Below are positions 11,211 through 19,711 of a stretch of DNA of 64,000 nucleotides, piece by piece. The position numbers and the translations under genes were made by a program. Numbering within the stretch: the stretch's first letter is position 1; each line of letters starts with the position of its first letter. Source of the DNA: Phycisphaeraceae bacterium (GTDB lineage Bacteria; Planctomycetota; Phycisphaerae; Phycisphaerales; UBA1924); contig JAHBWV010000001.1 of the NCBI GenBank assembly GCA_019636845.1, forward strand, positions 744,001-808,000, given 5' to 3'. The notes below the pieces were generated by a model. The model saw nothing but the letters and a program-made list of their open reading frames with translations, ran no database searches and was not told where the DNA came from.

Positions 11211-12529
11211 GCATGATCGGTACGGCGTTCCTGGTCGGGCATGTGCTGTTTGGAGCGGGGAGTGGGATTCCTCCTGCCCCGTTCGGTGTCTATGACGCCT
11301 GGATCGAATCGCCGGGGGGCAGGATCCCATTCATCCTTGAAGTCAGGCCGAGGCTCGAGTTCGATGCCGCGGATCCAACCGGGGCGGTGCCGACCGACGC
11401 CGAGCTTGGCGCGTTCGTCGTTGCGATTCAGAATGGTGACGAGCGGGTGACGGTAACGAGCGCGGCGATGCTGGGCGAGACTCTGGTGCTGCGATTCGAT
11501 CCGTATGAGGCGGAGCTGCACGCCTCGCCCGGCACGGAATCCGGCACGCTGGAGGGTCGATGGATACGGAGGCGGGGGAAGCAGCAGTTCGTGGCGATGC
11601 CGTTCGGGGCGGGGCCGGTCGCGCCTGAGCCGCTGCACAGGCCCGACCCCGTGTCGATCGAGCACCGCTGGCGGATGGAGTTTGCGCCCGTCGAGCCCGC
11701 GCCGGCACTGAAGCCGCAGTCGAGCGGACCTGCGCCGATCGAGTCGCCTGACGTCGGTCTGGTGCGCGTCCGCGCGGATGGAAGGGCGACGGGCACGATT
11801 CTGTCGACCACCGGGGACGCGCGGTATCTCCACGGCACGTTCGACGGCACGACCCTGGAACTCGCCTCGTTCAGCGGCTCAGGCGCATCGCTCTACAGGG
11901 CTGTGTACACACCGGCATCGGACGGCTCTCCGGCAACGCTGACCGGTGAGCGCTGGTCCGGCTCGACATCCCACAGGCGTTTCAAAGGCGTTGCCGATCC
12001 TGGTGTCGCATTGCCCGACGACATGGCGATCACTCGGGCGATTGCCAGGCCTGATCTTAATGCGCTGCGGTTCATTGACGAACGCGGGAACACGGTCGCG
12101 CTCTCGGCGTTGATCGATGGGCCGGCGATTCTCCAGATCTTCGGGACGTGGTGCCCGAACTCGAACGATGCCGCGGCGTTGATGGACGAGTTGCACGCCA
12201 TCTGCGAGGCGCAGGGGGTCGATCTCGTTGCGCTGGCGTTCGAGTCCGATGGGGAGTTCGCAACAGACTCGGTACGAATCGCGCAGTTTCGTGCGCGTCA
12301 CGGCGTGAGGTATCCGATCCTCTTTGCGGGAGAATCGGATAAAGCCAAGGCGAGGGCTCGGCTGCCCTTTCTTGATCGAGTTCATTCGTATCCGAGTATT
12401 CTCTTTCTCAACGCGGCGGGGGACGTATCGGCGATCCACACGGGGTATTGCGGTCCAGCGACCGGTGTCGAGCACACTCGAATGATGGATCGGATACTCG
12501 GCGCAGTTCTGGATATCGTGCCCGAGTGA
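11207..12529 (+). CDS. Secreted protein with C-terminal TlpA-like thioredoxin domain lacking CxxC
   Basis: 440 residues. A weak signal peptide is followed by a beta-rich region of about 270 residues and then a thioredoxin/TlpA-like domain from about residue 290. The active-site loop reads FGTWCPNSND: the first Cys (about 316) is kept but the second is Ser, so the usual dithiol exchange is not possible; the cis-Pro loop YPSILFL is present. It may bind or act as a one-Cys redox protein. The start overlaps the SRPBCC stop. Confidence 0.75.
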   Translation: MSMIGTAFLVGHVLFGAGSGIPPAPFGVYDAWIESPGGRIPFILEVRPRLEFDAADPTGAVPTDAELGAFVVAIQNGDERVTVTSAAMLGETLVLRFDPYEAELHASPGTESGTLEGRWIRRRGKQQFVAMPFGAGPVAPEPLHRPDPVSIEHRWRMEFAPVEPAPALKPQSSGPAPIESPDVGLVRVRADGRATGTILSTTGDARYLHGTFDGTTLELASFSGSGASLYRAVYTPASDGSPATLTGERWSGSTSHRRFKGVADPGVALPDDMAITRAIARPDLNALRFIDERGNTVALSALIDGPAILQIFGTWCPNSNDAAALMDELHAICEAQGVDLVALAFESDGEFATDSVRIAQFRARHGVRYPILFAGESDKAKARARLPFLDRVHSYPSILFLNAAGDVSAIHTGYCGPATGVEHTRMMDRILGAVLDIVPE

Positions 12530-12547
12530 CTGAGCTTGCGGTTTGGA

Positions 12548-13165
12548 TCACCAGATGCGTTTCATCGCCCAGGGGAGCGTGGCCCTGGCGATGAGGTAGG
12601 CGATCAGGGTCTTGAGGATCGTGCCGGGGATGAAGACGACGAAGCCGCCGTAGAGCGCGTCGCGGATCGAGAGCGAGTTCACGGCCTCGCTTGGGTCGAA
12701 CCGTCGAACGAGATAGAGCCAGGGCACCCCGATCGCGAAGATCGCGGCGTGTCCGAGGAGTGAACCCAGGACGATGCCGCCCCATCCGCGCGCCGAGCCA
12801 TCGGGACGCCTGACACACGCAGCGATGATCGGCTGGCAGACGACGAAGCCGACGAGGTAGCCGCCGGTCTGGCCGAGGACGACGGCGAGGCCCGCTTCTC
12901 CCTTTGAGAAGACAGGGGCGCCGATCGCGCCGATGGCGATGTAGGCGAGCATGCCGCATGTCCCCCAGCGTGGTCCGAGGTGGAGCGCAGCGAGGATGAC
13001 AACGAGCGTCTGTAGGGTCTGGGGGACGCCGAAGGGCGGGAGTGGGAAGGCGATCTGTGCTCCGATGGCGGCCAAGAGGATGTAGAGGCCCATGAGGAGG
13101 GCGCGGAGGTGTGCCGCGGAAAGGGAGGTGCTGGCGAGTTGTCCGCTCAGCGGCTGGCCGGCCAT
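12548..13165 (-). CDS. bioY: Biotin transporter BioY (ECF substrate-binding subunit)
   Basis: 205 residues and about six hydrophobic spans, normal for BioY. It captures biotin in the inner membrane, either alone or with the ECF ATPases and T subunit, which are not encoded here. The characteristic GVPQTLQTLVVILAALHLGP and the following YIAIGAIGAPVF, with GLAVVLGQTGGYLVGFV, match the family. It follows apaG by about 40 bases on the same strand. No BirA-like operator recognised. Confidence 0.93.
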   Translation of the reverse strand: MAGQPLSGQLASTSLSAAHLRALLMGLYILLAAIGAQIAFPLPPFGVPQTLQTLVVILAALHLGPRWGTCGMLAYIAIGAIGAPVFSKGEAGLAVVLGQTGGYLVGFVVCQPIIAACVRRPDGSARGWGGIVLGSLLGHAAIFAIGVPWLYLVRRFDPSEAVNSLSIRDALYGGFVVFIPGTILKTLIAYLIARATLPWAMKRIW

Positions 13166-13205
13166 GGGTGGGAGGGTAGTCGGGATGGGTGGTGGAGTCG
13201 CGCGG

Positions 13206-13613
13206 CTAATGTGTGACTTCCGTCCTCGGCACCGCGAGGTAGAAGCGTGCGACGGTGAGTTCGGTCTGGCGGCCGCTGTCCCATCGAGCGATGTACACGC
13301 CTTCCATCGTGCCCCATTCGGTGCGGATCGGGCAGTAGGAGGCGTAGTGGAATGACTCTCCGGGCGCGATATGGGGCGTGAGCCCGATGACGCCTTCGCC
13401 CTCGACCTCGTGGGCCTCGCCGTCGGACTCGATGATCCGCCAGCGGCGTGAGAGGATCTGAATTCCCTCCGACGCGTTGTTTCGGACGTCGATGTGGTAT
13501 CCGAAGACGTAGCGCGGCTCTGACGGGTCGGACTGCTCGGGGAGATAGCGGGGCGTGACCCTGATCGTCACGTTCTCGGTGGTGTGTTCTGAGCCGTGCC
13601 TTCCTTCACGCAT
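13206..13613 (-). CDS. apaG: ApaG family protein
   Basis: 135 residues, the usual ApaG length (about 125). VRVTPRYLPEQS-like opening and FGYHIDVRNNASEGIQILSR, then GVIGLTPHIAPGESFHYASY, are the family landmarks of this immunoglobulin-like beta protein. Linked to magnesium/cobalt resistance in enterobacteria, but its biochemical role is unsettled. Upstream partner of bioY on the minus strand. Confidence 0.93.
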   Translation of the reverse strand: MREGRHGSEHTTENVTIRVTPRYLPEQSDPSEPRYVFGYHIDVRNNASEGIQILSRRWRIIESDGEAHEVEGEGVIGLTPHIAPGESFHYASYCPIRTEWGTMEGVYIARWDSGRQTELTVARFYLAVPRTEVTH

Positions 13614-13768
13614 CCTGCATCCTCGGCGGTCGACTTTCTCAGCATACGCCGGATCGGGGCGGGCGTCGTGGGAGGGGTGGCCGATGCCGTTCGGGGCGTG
13701 TGGAGGGGCGCGGCCCGCGACGAAGGGTGTTTGAGATGGACTGCCGACCCCTTTACACTGTCGTGCCT

Positions 13769-14806
13769 ATGCCCGATCCCCTAAAGCTGATTCCGGTTGT
13801 CGTCTTGGCCGCGTCCTTCGCGTGTGCGGACGCAGCGCAGGGTCAGGCACGGGAGTTCAAGCTGGACGAGTCCGGCGAGTTCCAGGAGGGCGAGAGGCCC
13901 GCGGAAGGGACGGACGAGGCAGTGATCGCCCGCGCCCGGGAGTTGATCGCCACCAAGCGTCCTTCTGAGGCGAGGTCGATTCTCTCGAAGTGGATCGACG
14001 AGAACGCAAGAGAGGACCATCCGCTGCTTCCCGAGGCGTACCTGCTCCGTGGGGATGCGATCATGGCGGGTGGGAACGAGTACAAGGCGTTGTACGACTA
14101 CGAGGCGGTCATTCTGCAGTATCCGTCTTCGCCGGAGTTTGTGACCGCTTTGGAGCGTGAGTTCGACATCGCACGTCTCTACTTGAACGGGCTCCGCCGG
14201 AAGTTTCTCGGCATCAGGTTGGAGAATGGCGGGCCGATCGGCGAGGAACTGCTTGTGCGGATCCAGGAGCGTCTGCCCAAGAGCCAACTGGCGGAGAGCG
14301 CGGCGATCGAGCTTGCCGATTATTACTACCGCACCCGCGAGATGGAGATGGCCGCGGAGATGTACGGCATCTTCCTCGTGAACTTTCCGGAGAGCCAGTA
14401 TCGCAAGAAGGCGATGCAGCGCCGGATCTACTCGAACATCGCGAGGTTCAAGGGTCCCAGGTACAACGCGGCTCCGTTGGTCGAGGCGCAGGTGTTGGTT
14501 GAGGGATTCTCGCAGACCTATCCGCTCGATGCGCAGGCGGCGGGCCTGAATGACGCGCTGGTCGCGAGACTCGACGAGTCGCTTGCGGCGCAGATGCTGG
14601 AGACGGCACGGTGGTATCTGCGTCAGAAGGACGAGGCCTCGGCGCGTGTAACGCTGCAGCGTCTGCTACGAGAGCATCCCGGCACGCTTGCGGCTTCTCG
14701 CGGCACCGACATCATGGTCGACCGCGGGTGGCTGGGAGCAAAGCCGGAGGTTCCTACTGAGAACAGTGGTGAGGATCGGGGGGCGGCGGACGCCGCGGGC
14801 TTGTGA
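13769..14806 (+). CDS. BamD-like TPR lipoprotein/outer-membrane assembly factor
   Basis: 345 residues from ATG 13769. Signal-like N-terminus (LIPVVVLAASFACADA) followed by helical repeats: ALYDYEAVILQYPSSPEFVT, YYYRTREMEMAAEMYGIFLV with NFPESQYRKKAM, and a last repeat near the end. The repeat style and position of an LptE-like gene right after it suggest an outer-membrane assembly role like BamD. No lipobox Cys is clear, except the Cys in FACADA, which sits after an Ala and could be used. The last 20 residues are disordered. Next gene overlaps its stop. Confidence 0.75.
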   Translation: MPDPLKLIPVVVLAASFACADAAQGQAREFKLDESGEFQEGERPAEGTDEAVIARARELIATKRPSEARSILSKWIDENAREDHPLLPEAYLLRGDAIMAGGNEYKALYDYEAVILQYPSSPEFVTALEREFDIARLYLNGLRRKFLGIRLENGGPIGEELLVRIQERLPKSQLAESAAIELADYYYRTREMEMAAEMYGIFLVNFPESQYRKKAMQRRIYSNIARFKGPRYNAAPLVEAQVLVEGFSQTYPLDAQAAGLNDALVARLDESLAAQMLETARWYLRQKDEASARVTLQRLLREHPGTLAASRGTDIMVDRGWLGAKPEVPTENSGEDRGAADAAGL

Positions 14807-15339
14807 ACGAGAGAACCCATCGAGTCTGTGCCCGGATGGTGGTTGCGATGCTCTTCGGGGCGTGCGTGAGTGGTTGTGCGTCTGATCCGACGCAGGGGTA
14901 TTCGACGCGTTCGACGTATGACGAGAGCGTGCGGTCGGTGTCGGTCCCGATGTTCGACAACGCGACATACGACGTCGGTCTTGAGGCGTCGCTGACCGAG
15001 GCGATCATCAAGGAACTGCGGCTGATGACTCCGTGGATCGTGACATCACCGGGGAATTCCGAGACGACGCTCTCGGGGACGATCACGCGATCGGACATGA
15101 TCGCGTTTTCGAGGGAGTCCGGGATCGGGCTGGTGCAGGAAGTGGGTGTTCGTCTGACGGTCAGCTTCGAGTGGGTGGACAATCGCACGGGTGAGACGCT
15201 GGTGGCGAGGCGGAACTTCACATCTGTCGAGCCGTTCGTGCCCTCGCGCCCCTCGCAGGAGCGTCTGGATGTCGGCCAGCAGGCGGTGATCCAGGAGCTT
15301 GCTCGGGACATCGTCGCCGAACTTCGCTCGAACTGGTAG
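14803..15339 (+). CDS. LptE-like lipopolysaccharide assembly lipoprotein
   Basis: 178 residues starting at GTG 14803, which overlaps the preceding stop. The hydrophobic leader ends in a lipobox, GACVSGCAS, giving a lipid-modified Cys. The rest fits LptE: VPMFDNATYDVGLEASLTEA and then TLSGTITRSDMI and the beta-sheet pattern up to QELARDIVAEL. LptE plugs the LptD barrel at the outer membrane. No lptD is in the window. Confidence 0.75.
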   Translation: MNERTHRVCARMVVAMLFGACVSGCASDPTQGYSTRSTYDESVRSVSVPMFDNATYDVGLEASLTEAIIKELRLMTPWIVTSPGNSETTLSGTITRSDMIAFSRESGIGLVQEVGVRLTVSFEWVDNRTGETLVARRNFTSVEPFVPSRPSQERLDVGQQAVIQELARDIVAELRSNW

Positions 15340-15491
15340 TGCCGAATGCCTAGCGTTCACCTACCCTGTGTGTTTGGGGATCTCTGTGATGAACCCGTGA
15401 GTTGCGGCATCCGAATGAATGGATAGCACGAACGGCATCCGGACGAGTCTGGGCCGATCTCGTCTGACGGGTCACGTCGGGCGAGGATTCG

Positions 15492-17564
15492 ATGGAGACA
15501 GGGACGAATAGACCAGAAGTGAGCGCGATGAGCAAGCCCGAATCCAAGCCGAGCAACCAGCCAAGCGGTGACCAGGGACAGGGAAGCGGGCCACGCCCCG
15601 GCGGGCGGCCGCAGGCGGCGGCGGTGCCACCTTCGAAGGGGCTGTTCGGTCTGGTCGCGGTGTTGCTTGTGGTGCTGATGCTTTACATGGTGCTCTCGTC
15701 CGGGGGCGAAGGAAAGTCGATCACGCTGGCGGAGTTTGAGACGCGGTATCGCGAGAAGCAGATCGACCCGGAGAGCGTGGTCATCCGCGACGATGCGATC
15801 GTGGCGCGGCTGCTGCCGGGCGCCGATTCGAAAGTGCCGACGACGGTTCGCGTGACGCTGAACTCAGCGACGAAAGAGCCCTATACGAACGCGGTGCTTG
15901 AGATCACGGGGCGGAAGGTCCACACGCGTGCGCCCTCCCCGTTCCTGCCCCTGTTGCTGTGGTTCGGGCCGTTCATTCTGGTGCTGCTGGTGCTCTGGTT
16001 CATCATCTCACGCGGGCTGAGGAACGCCTCGAACGCGGGGGGGATGCTGGGGAACTTCGGCAAGAGCCGCCACAGGACGCTCTCGAAGGAGATGACGGGC
16101 ATCACGTTCAAGGATGTTGCGGGCATCGACGAGGCGAAGGAAGAAGTCACCGAGATCATCGAGTTCCTGAAGAACCCCAAGCGGTTCACGAAGCTCGGCG
16201 GGCGGATCCCGCGCGGGGTGCTGCTGATCGGCGAGCCGGGGTGTGGAAAAACCCTGCTGGCCAAGGCGATCGCGGGCGAGGCCGACGTGCCGTTCTACTC
16301 GATCTCGGGGTCGGACTTTGTGGAGATGTTCGTGGGCGTCGGCGCATCGCGTGTGCGCGATCTCTTCAAGCAGGCGAAGGAATCCGCGCCGTGCATCATC
16401 TTTCTGGATGAGATTGACGCGGTGGGGCGTCGGCGCGGCTCCGGGTTCAACCAGGGCGGGCACGATGAGCGTGAGCAGACGCTGAACGCGATCTTGGTTG
16501 AGATGGACGGCATCACGAGTTCGGACGGCGTGATCGTGATCGCGGCGACGAACCGGAACGACGTGCTGGATCCCGCGCTCGTGCGTCCGGGACGGTTTGA
16601 TCGCCAGATCACGGTGCCTCTGCCCGATGTGAAGGGGCGTGTCGAGATTCTGTCGGTCCACGCGAAGAAGGTGAAGCTCGGCCCGAACGTCGATCTTGAG
16701 CGTACCGCACGCGCGACGCCGATGTTCTCCGGCGCGGAGCTGGCGGCGGTGATCAACGAGGCCGCGATCTCTGCGACGATGAAGAACAAGGATTTCATCG
16801 AGCAGGAGGATCTCGAGGAGGCACGGGACAAGATCAAGTTCGGGCGGGCGCGCAAGAGCCGCGCGGTCGACAAGGACGAGAACCGCGCGACGGCGTATCA
16901 CGAGGCCGGTCACGCGGTGCTGCAGGCGCTGCTGCCCAACGCCGATCCGTTGCACAAGGTCACGATCATCCCTCGGGGTCAGTCGCTGGGGTCGACGATG
17001 TCGCTGCCGGAGAAGGATCGGCTCGGCTACGGCAAGAAGTGGCTGCTGGCGACCATGCGAGTGCTGTGCGGCGGGCGGATCGCGGAGGAGCGGGCCACAG
17101 GCGACACGTCTTCGGGTGCTGCGATGGATATCTCGATGGCGACGCGTCTAGCCCGGACCATGGTGCTCGAGTGGGGTATGAGTGAGCGTCTCGGCTTCGT
17201 GCGGTACGCCGGGCAGGACACTCGCGAGTTCTTCGCGCCTGACAAAGAGTACTCAGACGAGACGGCACGACTGATCGACGACGAGGTGCGGCGTTTCGTT
17301 GATGAGGCGTATGCCGATGCGCAGCGGCTGTTGAACGAGAACTGGGACAAGGTTGATCGCGTTGCGCTCGCGCTTCTCAAGCATGAAACGCTCAGCTCAG
17401 ATGAGGTCGGGAAGCTGATGCGGAATGAGCCCCTTTCGAAGCCGACCGTGGCGGACCTGCTGGCGGCCGAAGCAGCGAAGAACGAGGTGCCTCCCGCGTC
17501 TCGTCCGCCGATGACCACCAACTCCCCGGACGTGCCCCCGGGGGCGTTCCCGTCACCGGCATAG
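15492..17564 (+). CDS. ftsH: ATP-dependent zinc metalloprotease FtsH
   Basis: 690 residues, inner-membrane AAA+ protease that degrades damaged membrane proteins. A Pro/Gln-rich cytosolic N-tail is followed by two membrane spans (about residues 51-72 and 140-165) with a short periplasmic domain between. Walker A GEPGCGKT, Walker [10 protein letters not shown], the arginine-finger region [12 protein letters not shown], and the zinc site HEAGH are all intact. ATG 15492 follows GCGAGG with five-base spacing. It follows the envelope genes after a 152-base gap and is closed by a strong hairpin at 17608. Confidence 0.97.
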   Translation: METGTNRPEVSAMSKPESKPSNQPSGDQGQGSGPRPGGRPQAAAVPPSKGLFGLVAVLLVVLMLYMVLSSGGEGKSITLAEFETRYREKQIDPESVVIRDDAIVARLLPGADSKVPTTVRVTLNSATKEPYTNAVLEITGRKVHTRAPSPFLPLLLWFGPFILVLLVLWFIISRGLRNASNAGGMLGNFGKSRHRTLSKEMTGITFKDVAGIDEAKEEVTEIIEFLKNPKRFTKLGGRIPRGVLLIGEPGCGKTLLAKAIAGEADVPFYSISGSDFVEMFVGVGASRVRDLFKQAKESAPCIIFLDEIDAVGRRRGSGFNQGGHDEREQTLNAILVEMDGITSSDGVIVIAATNRNDVLDPALVRPGRFDRQITVPLPDVKGRVEILSVHAKKVKLGPNVDLERTARATPMFSGAELAAVINEAAISATMKNKDFIEQEDLEEARDKIKFGRARKSRAVDKDENRATAYHEAGHAVLQALLPNADPLHKVTIIPRGQSLGSTMSLPEKDRLGYGKKWLLATMRVLCGGRIAEERATGDTSSGAAMDISMATRLARTMVLEWGMSERLGFVRYAGQDTREFFAPDKEYSDETARLIDDEVRRFVDEAYADAQRLLNENWDKVDRVALALLKHETLSSDEVGKLMRNEPLSKPTVADLLAAEAAKNEVPPASRPPMTTNSPDVPPGAFPSPA

Positions 17565-17935
17565 CGGTGGCCCGCGGAAGCGGGATTGGATCAACCTGGA
17601 CCGACACGCCGCCCTCGCACAGGTGAGGGCGGCTTCATTGATCGAGCGGCAGGAGGCCATGGATGCACCGGGGCACGGGCTGTCGGTGCCTCGCTCGGCC
17701 CCGCCGTGCGGCGGTCCTGCGCGGGGCCGCTGGTGCGGGATCGGGCATTGTCACCGCTCTTGAAGCAGTGGGTGACGGCAGAGGTCGGGTCAGGCCGGTG
17801 CTGACCGTTCTTTGGAGGGCCGAGCGGCTTCCCCTGTTCAAAGGTGCCGCGGGTCATGCTGAAATCTCGCATTCCGATTGGCAAATCCCAGAATGTGGTG
17901 CATATTGACTGTCGCACAGCAATATGGAGGCAAAT
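17565..17935. other. Intergenic region after ftsH
   Basis: 371 bases containing the ftsH terminator hairpin (17608-17633) and C/G-rich sequence without a coding frame I can support. A ribosome binding site GGAGG at 17926-17930 belongs to the next gene. Nothing else recognised. Confidence 0.5.
17608..17633 (+). terminator. Hairpin terminator after ftsH
   Basis: A perfect nine-base-pair stem GCCGCCCTC / GAGGGCGGC with an eight-base loop, followed by TTCATT. GC-rich and placed 44 bases after the ftsH stop. Confidence 0.75.
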
Positions 17936-18535
17936 ATGTACGTCAGCAGGTTCCTCGGTTCCGCAGCTCTCGTTTCGACGCTCGCATGCTCCGCCACTGC
18001 GGACACGTACCTGACTGGCGCACTGATCTACTGGTCAGACGCCGTGGGCAACAACGTCGCAGGCGCGTACGAGTTTGATACGTTTTCAACGACGCCGAAC
18101 TCGAAGATGTCCCTGAATGGGGACTCCAGCGATCCGGTTGTCTCACTGCTTCCGGGCTTGAACGTCATCAACTTCTCGTCCCCCCACGGCACCACGCTCT
18201 CGCTCGGCCTCTTCCTCTCCGATGTGGCGGTTGCGACCAGCGGGCCTTTCGGGCTTGCTCCTGATCTGGTCATCGCCGGTGCGCCGGGGGCCGTCGCTCC
18301 GACGATTCCTGCTGCGGGCGTGCTGGTCTCCACCTTCGGTCAGTTCTCTCCCTCGGCCCCGTACCACGGGCTGGATTACGTCGATATCGGCGCGGACCGC
18401 GTCTCGGTCGTCGGCTTCACCTACAGCCCCGCGGCCTTCACGGGAACCGTGACGCTTCACGTCGGACCGGTGCCGGCTCCGGGATCGCTCGCGCTGCTGG
18501 GCGTCGCGGGGATCCTGGCACGGCGTCGCCGCTGA
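17936..18535 (+). CDS. PEP-CTERM-like secreted protein
   Basis: 199 residues. ATG 17936 is preceded by GGAGG with five-base spacing (an ATG at 17924 is less well placed). Signal peptide MYVSRFLGSAALVSTLACSA, then a beta-rich, Gly/Thr-rich body with no recognised enzyme domain, then the tail VPAPGSLALLGVAGILARRR: a PEP-like Pro motif, a hydrophobic span and an Arg cluster. In known systems this tail is a sorting signal for an exosortase. Surface or matrix role inferred. Monocistronic, flanked by the ftsH terminator and convergent to asd. Confidence 0.85.
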   Translation: MYVSRFLGSAALVSTLACSATADTYLTGALIYWSDAVGNNVAGAYEFDTFSTTPNSKMSLNGDSSDPVVSLLPGLNVINFSSPHGTTLSLGLFLSDVAVATSGPFGLAPDLVIAGAPGAVAPTIPAAGVLVSTFGQFSPSAPYHGLDYVDIGADRVSVVGFTYSPAAFTGTVTLHVGPVPAPGSLALLGVAGILARRRR

Positions 18536-18564
18536 GGCGCCGGTCGGGACTCGGTCAGGTTCGA

Positions 18565-19683
18565 TCATGTGATGATCGCGCCGGTGTGCCAACGCTGCAC
18601 ACGCGATGGAGCCCGTGTACCCGGCGCGAGCGATGATGCCGGCGCGAGCAGTGCCTCCGCGATCTGCACGGCGTTGAGTGCCGCGCCCTTGCGGAGCTGA
18701 TCGCCGGAGAGCCAGAGGCACCAGCGCGTGGAGCGGCCTCTCCCGTCGAAGCCGGCTCCAGGATCGGGCCTGATGCGCCCGACGAGGACGTCGTCGACAC
18801 CGGAGGCCTTCAAGGGTGTCGGGAAAGCGTTTGCGGCACGATCGTCGATGATGGATACGCCGGTCGCTGAGACAAGGGCGAGGCGGATCTCGTCTTCGTG
18901 GGCGGGTTCGCGGAGCTCGATCACGACGGATTCGCTGTGGGCGCGTTCGACGGGGACGCGGATGCAGGTCGGGGTGATCGCGAGGCGCGGATCGTCCCAG
19001 ATCTTCCGCGTCTCATCGATCAGTTTCTGCTCCTCCGCGTTGAGCCCGGTCCGCAGATCAACCGCAGAATCGTGGCTGAAGACGTTGAACGCGCACGGCT
19101 CCGCGAAGACCCTCTTCGTTGTCGTTCGGCCTGCGAGCGCGTCGCCCGCTTGCATCCTGAGTTCATCGATCGCCGCGAGTCCTGCGCCGGACACGGCCTG
19201 GTATGTGGAGACCACGATCGAGCGGACACCGAATCGGCGGCGAAGCGGCTCGAGCGCGACCAGAAGCAGGATCGTGGAGCAGTTCGGGTTTGCCACCACC
19301 TCCGCTCCCACGTCCAGCAGCGCGCCGTTCACCTCCGGCACCACGAGCGGCACGGTCGGGTCCATGCGGAAGGCGGATGAGTTGTCAACCACGAGCGCGC
19401 CGCGTTCAACAGCGATCGGAACGAACGTGCGGGCGGTGTCCGCGTCGGCGCAGAAGATTGCGACATCCGCGAGCTGGAACGTTCGCTCCGCGCTGCGGTC
19501 GTCGAGCGCGACGATGCTGAGGCGAGACGGGCCATACTCCACGCTCGCTCCGGCGGACCTTTCTGAGGCGAGGGCGATCACCCGCTCTCCGGGCACCCCT
19601 CGCTGTTGCAGGATTTTCAGTGCCTCGCGGCCGACCGCTCCGGTCGCGCCGACAACTGCCACTGTGCACGTCTGAATGGGCAT
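18565..19683 (-). CDS. asd: Aspartate-semialdehyde dehydrogenase
   Basis: Reduces aspartyl phosphate to aspartate semialdehyde, the second step toward lysine, threonine and methionine. 372 residues from ATG 19683, which follows AAAGG. The NADP motif VAVVGATGAVG, the phosphate motif around DNSSAFRMD, and the catalytic cysteine in NPNCSTI are intact; the usual length is about 340. The C-terminus has a short extra tail (from about residue 350). It is the last gene of the metB / aspartokinase-homoserine dehydrogenase / asd run, 28 bases after the preceding stop. Confidence 0.95.
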   Translation of the reverse strand: MPIQTCTVAVVGATGAVGREALKILQQRGVPGERVIALASERSAGASVEYGPSRLSIVALDDRSAERTFQLADVAIFCADADTARTFVPIAVERGALVVDNSSAFRMDPTVPLVVPEVNGALLDVGAEVVANPNCSTILLLVALEPLRRRFGVRSIVVSTYQAVSGAGLAAIDELRMQAGDALAGRTTTKRVFAEPCAFNVFSHDSAVDLRTGLNAEEQKLIDETRKIWDDPRLAITPTCIRVPVERAHSESVVIELREPAHEDEIRLALVSATGVSIIDDRAANAFPTPLKASGVDDVLVGRIRPDPGAGFDGRGRSTRWCLWLSGDQLRKGAALNAVQIAEALLAPASSLAPGTRAPSRVQRWHTGAIIT

Positions 19684-19711
19684 GGAGGTTACCTTTGTCC
19701 AAGTCATGAAA

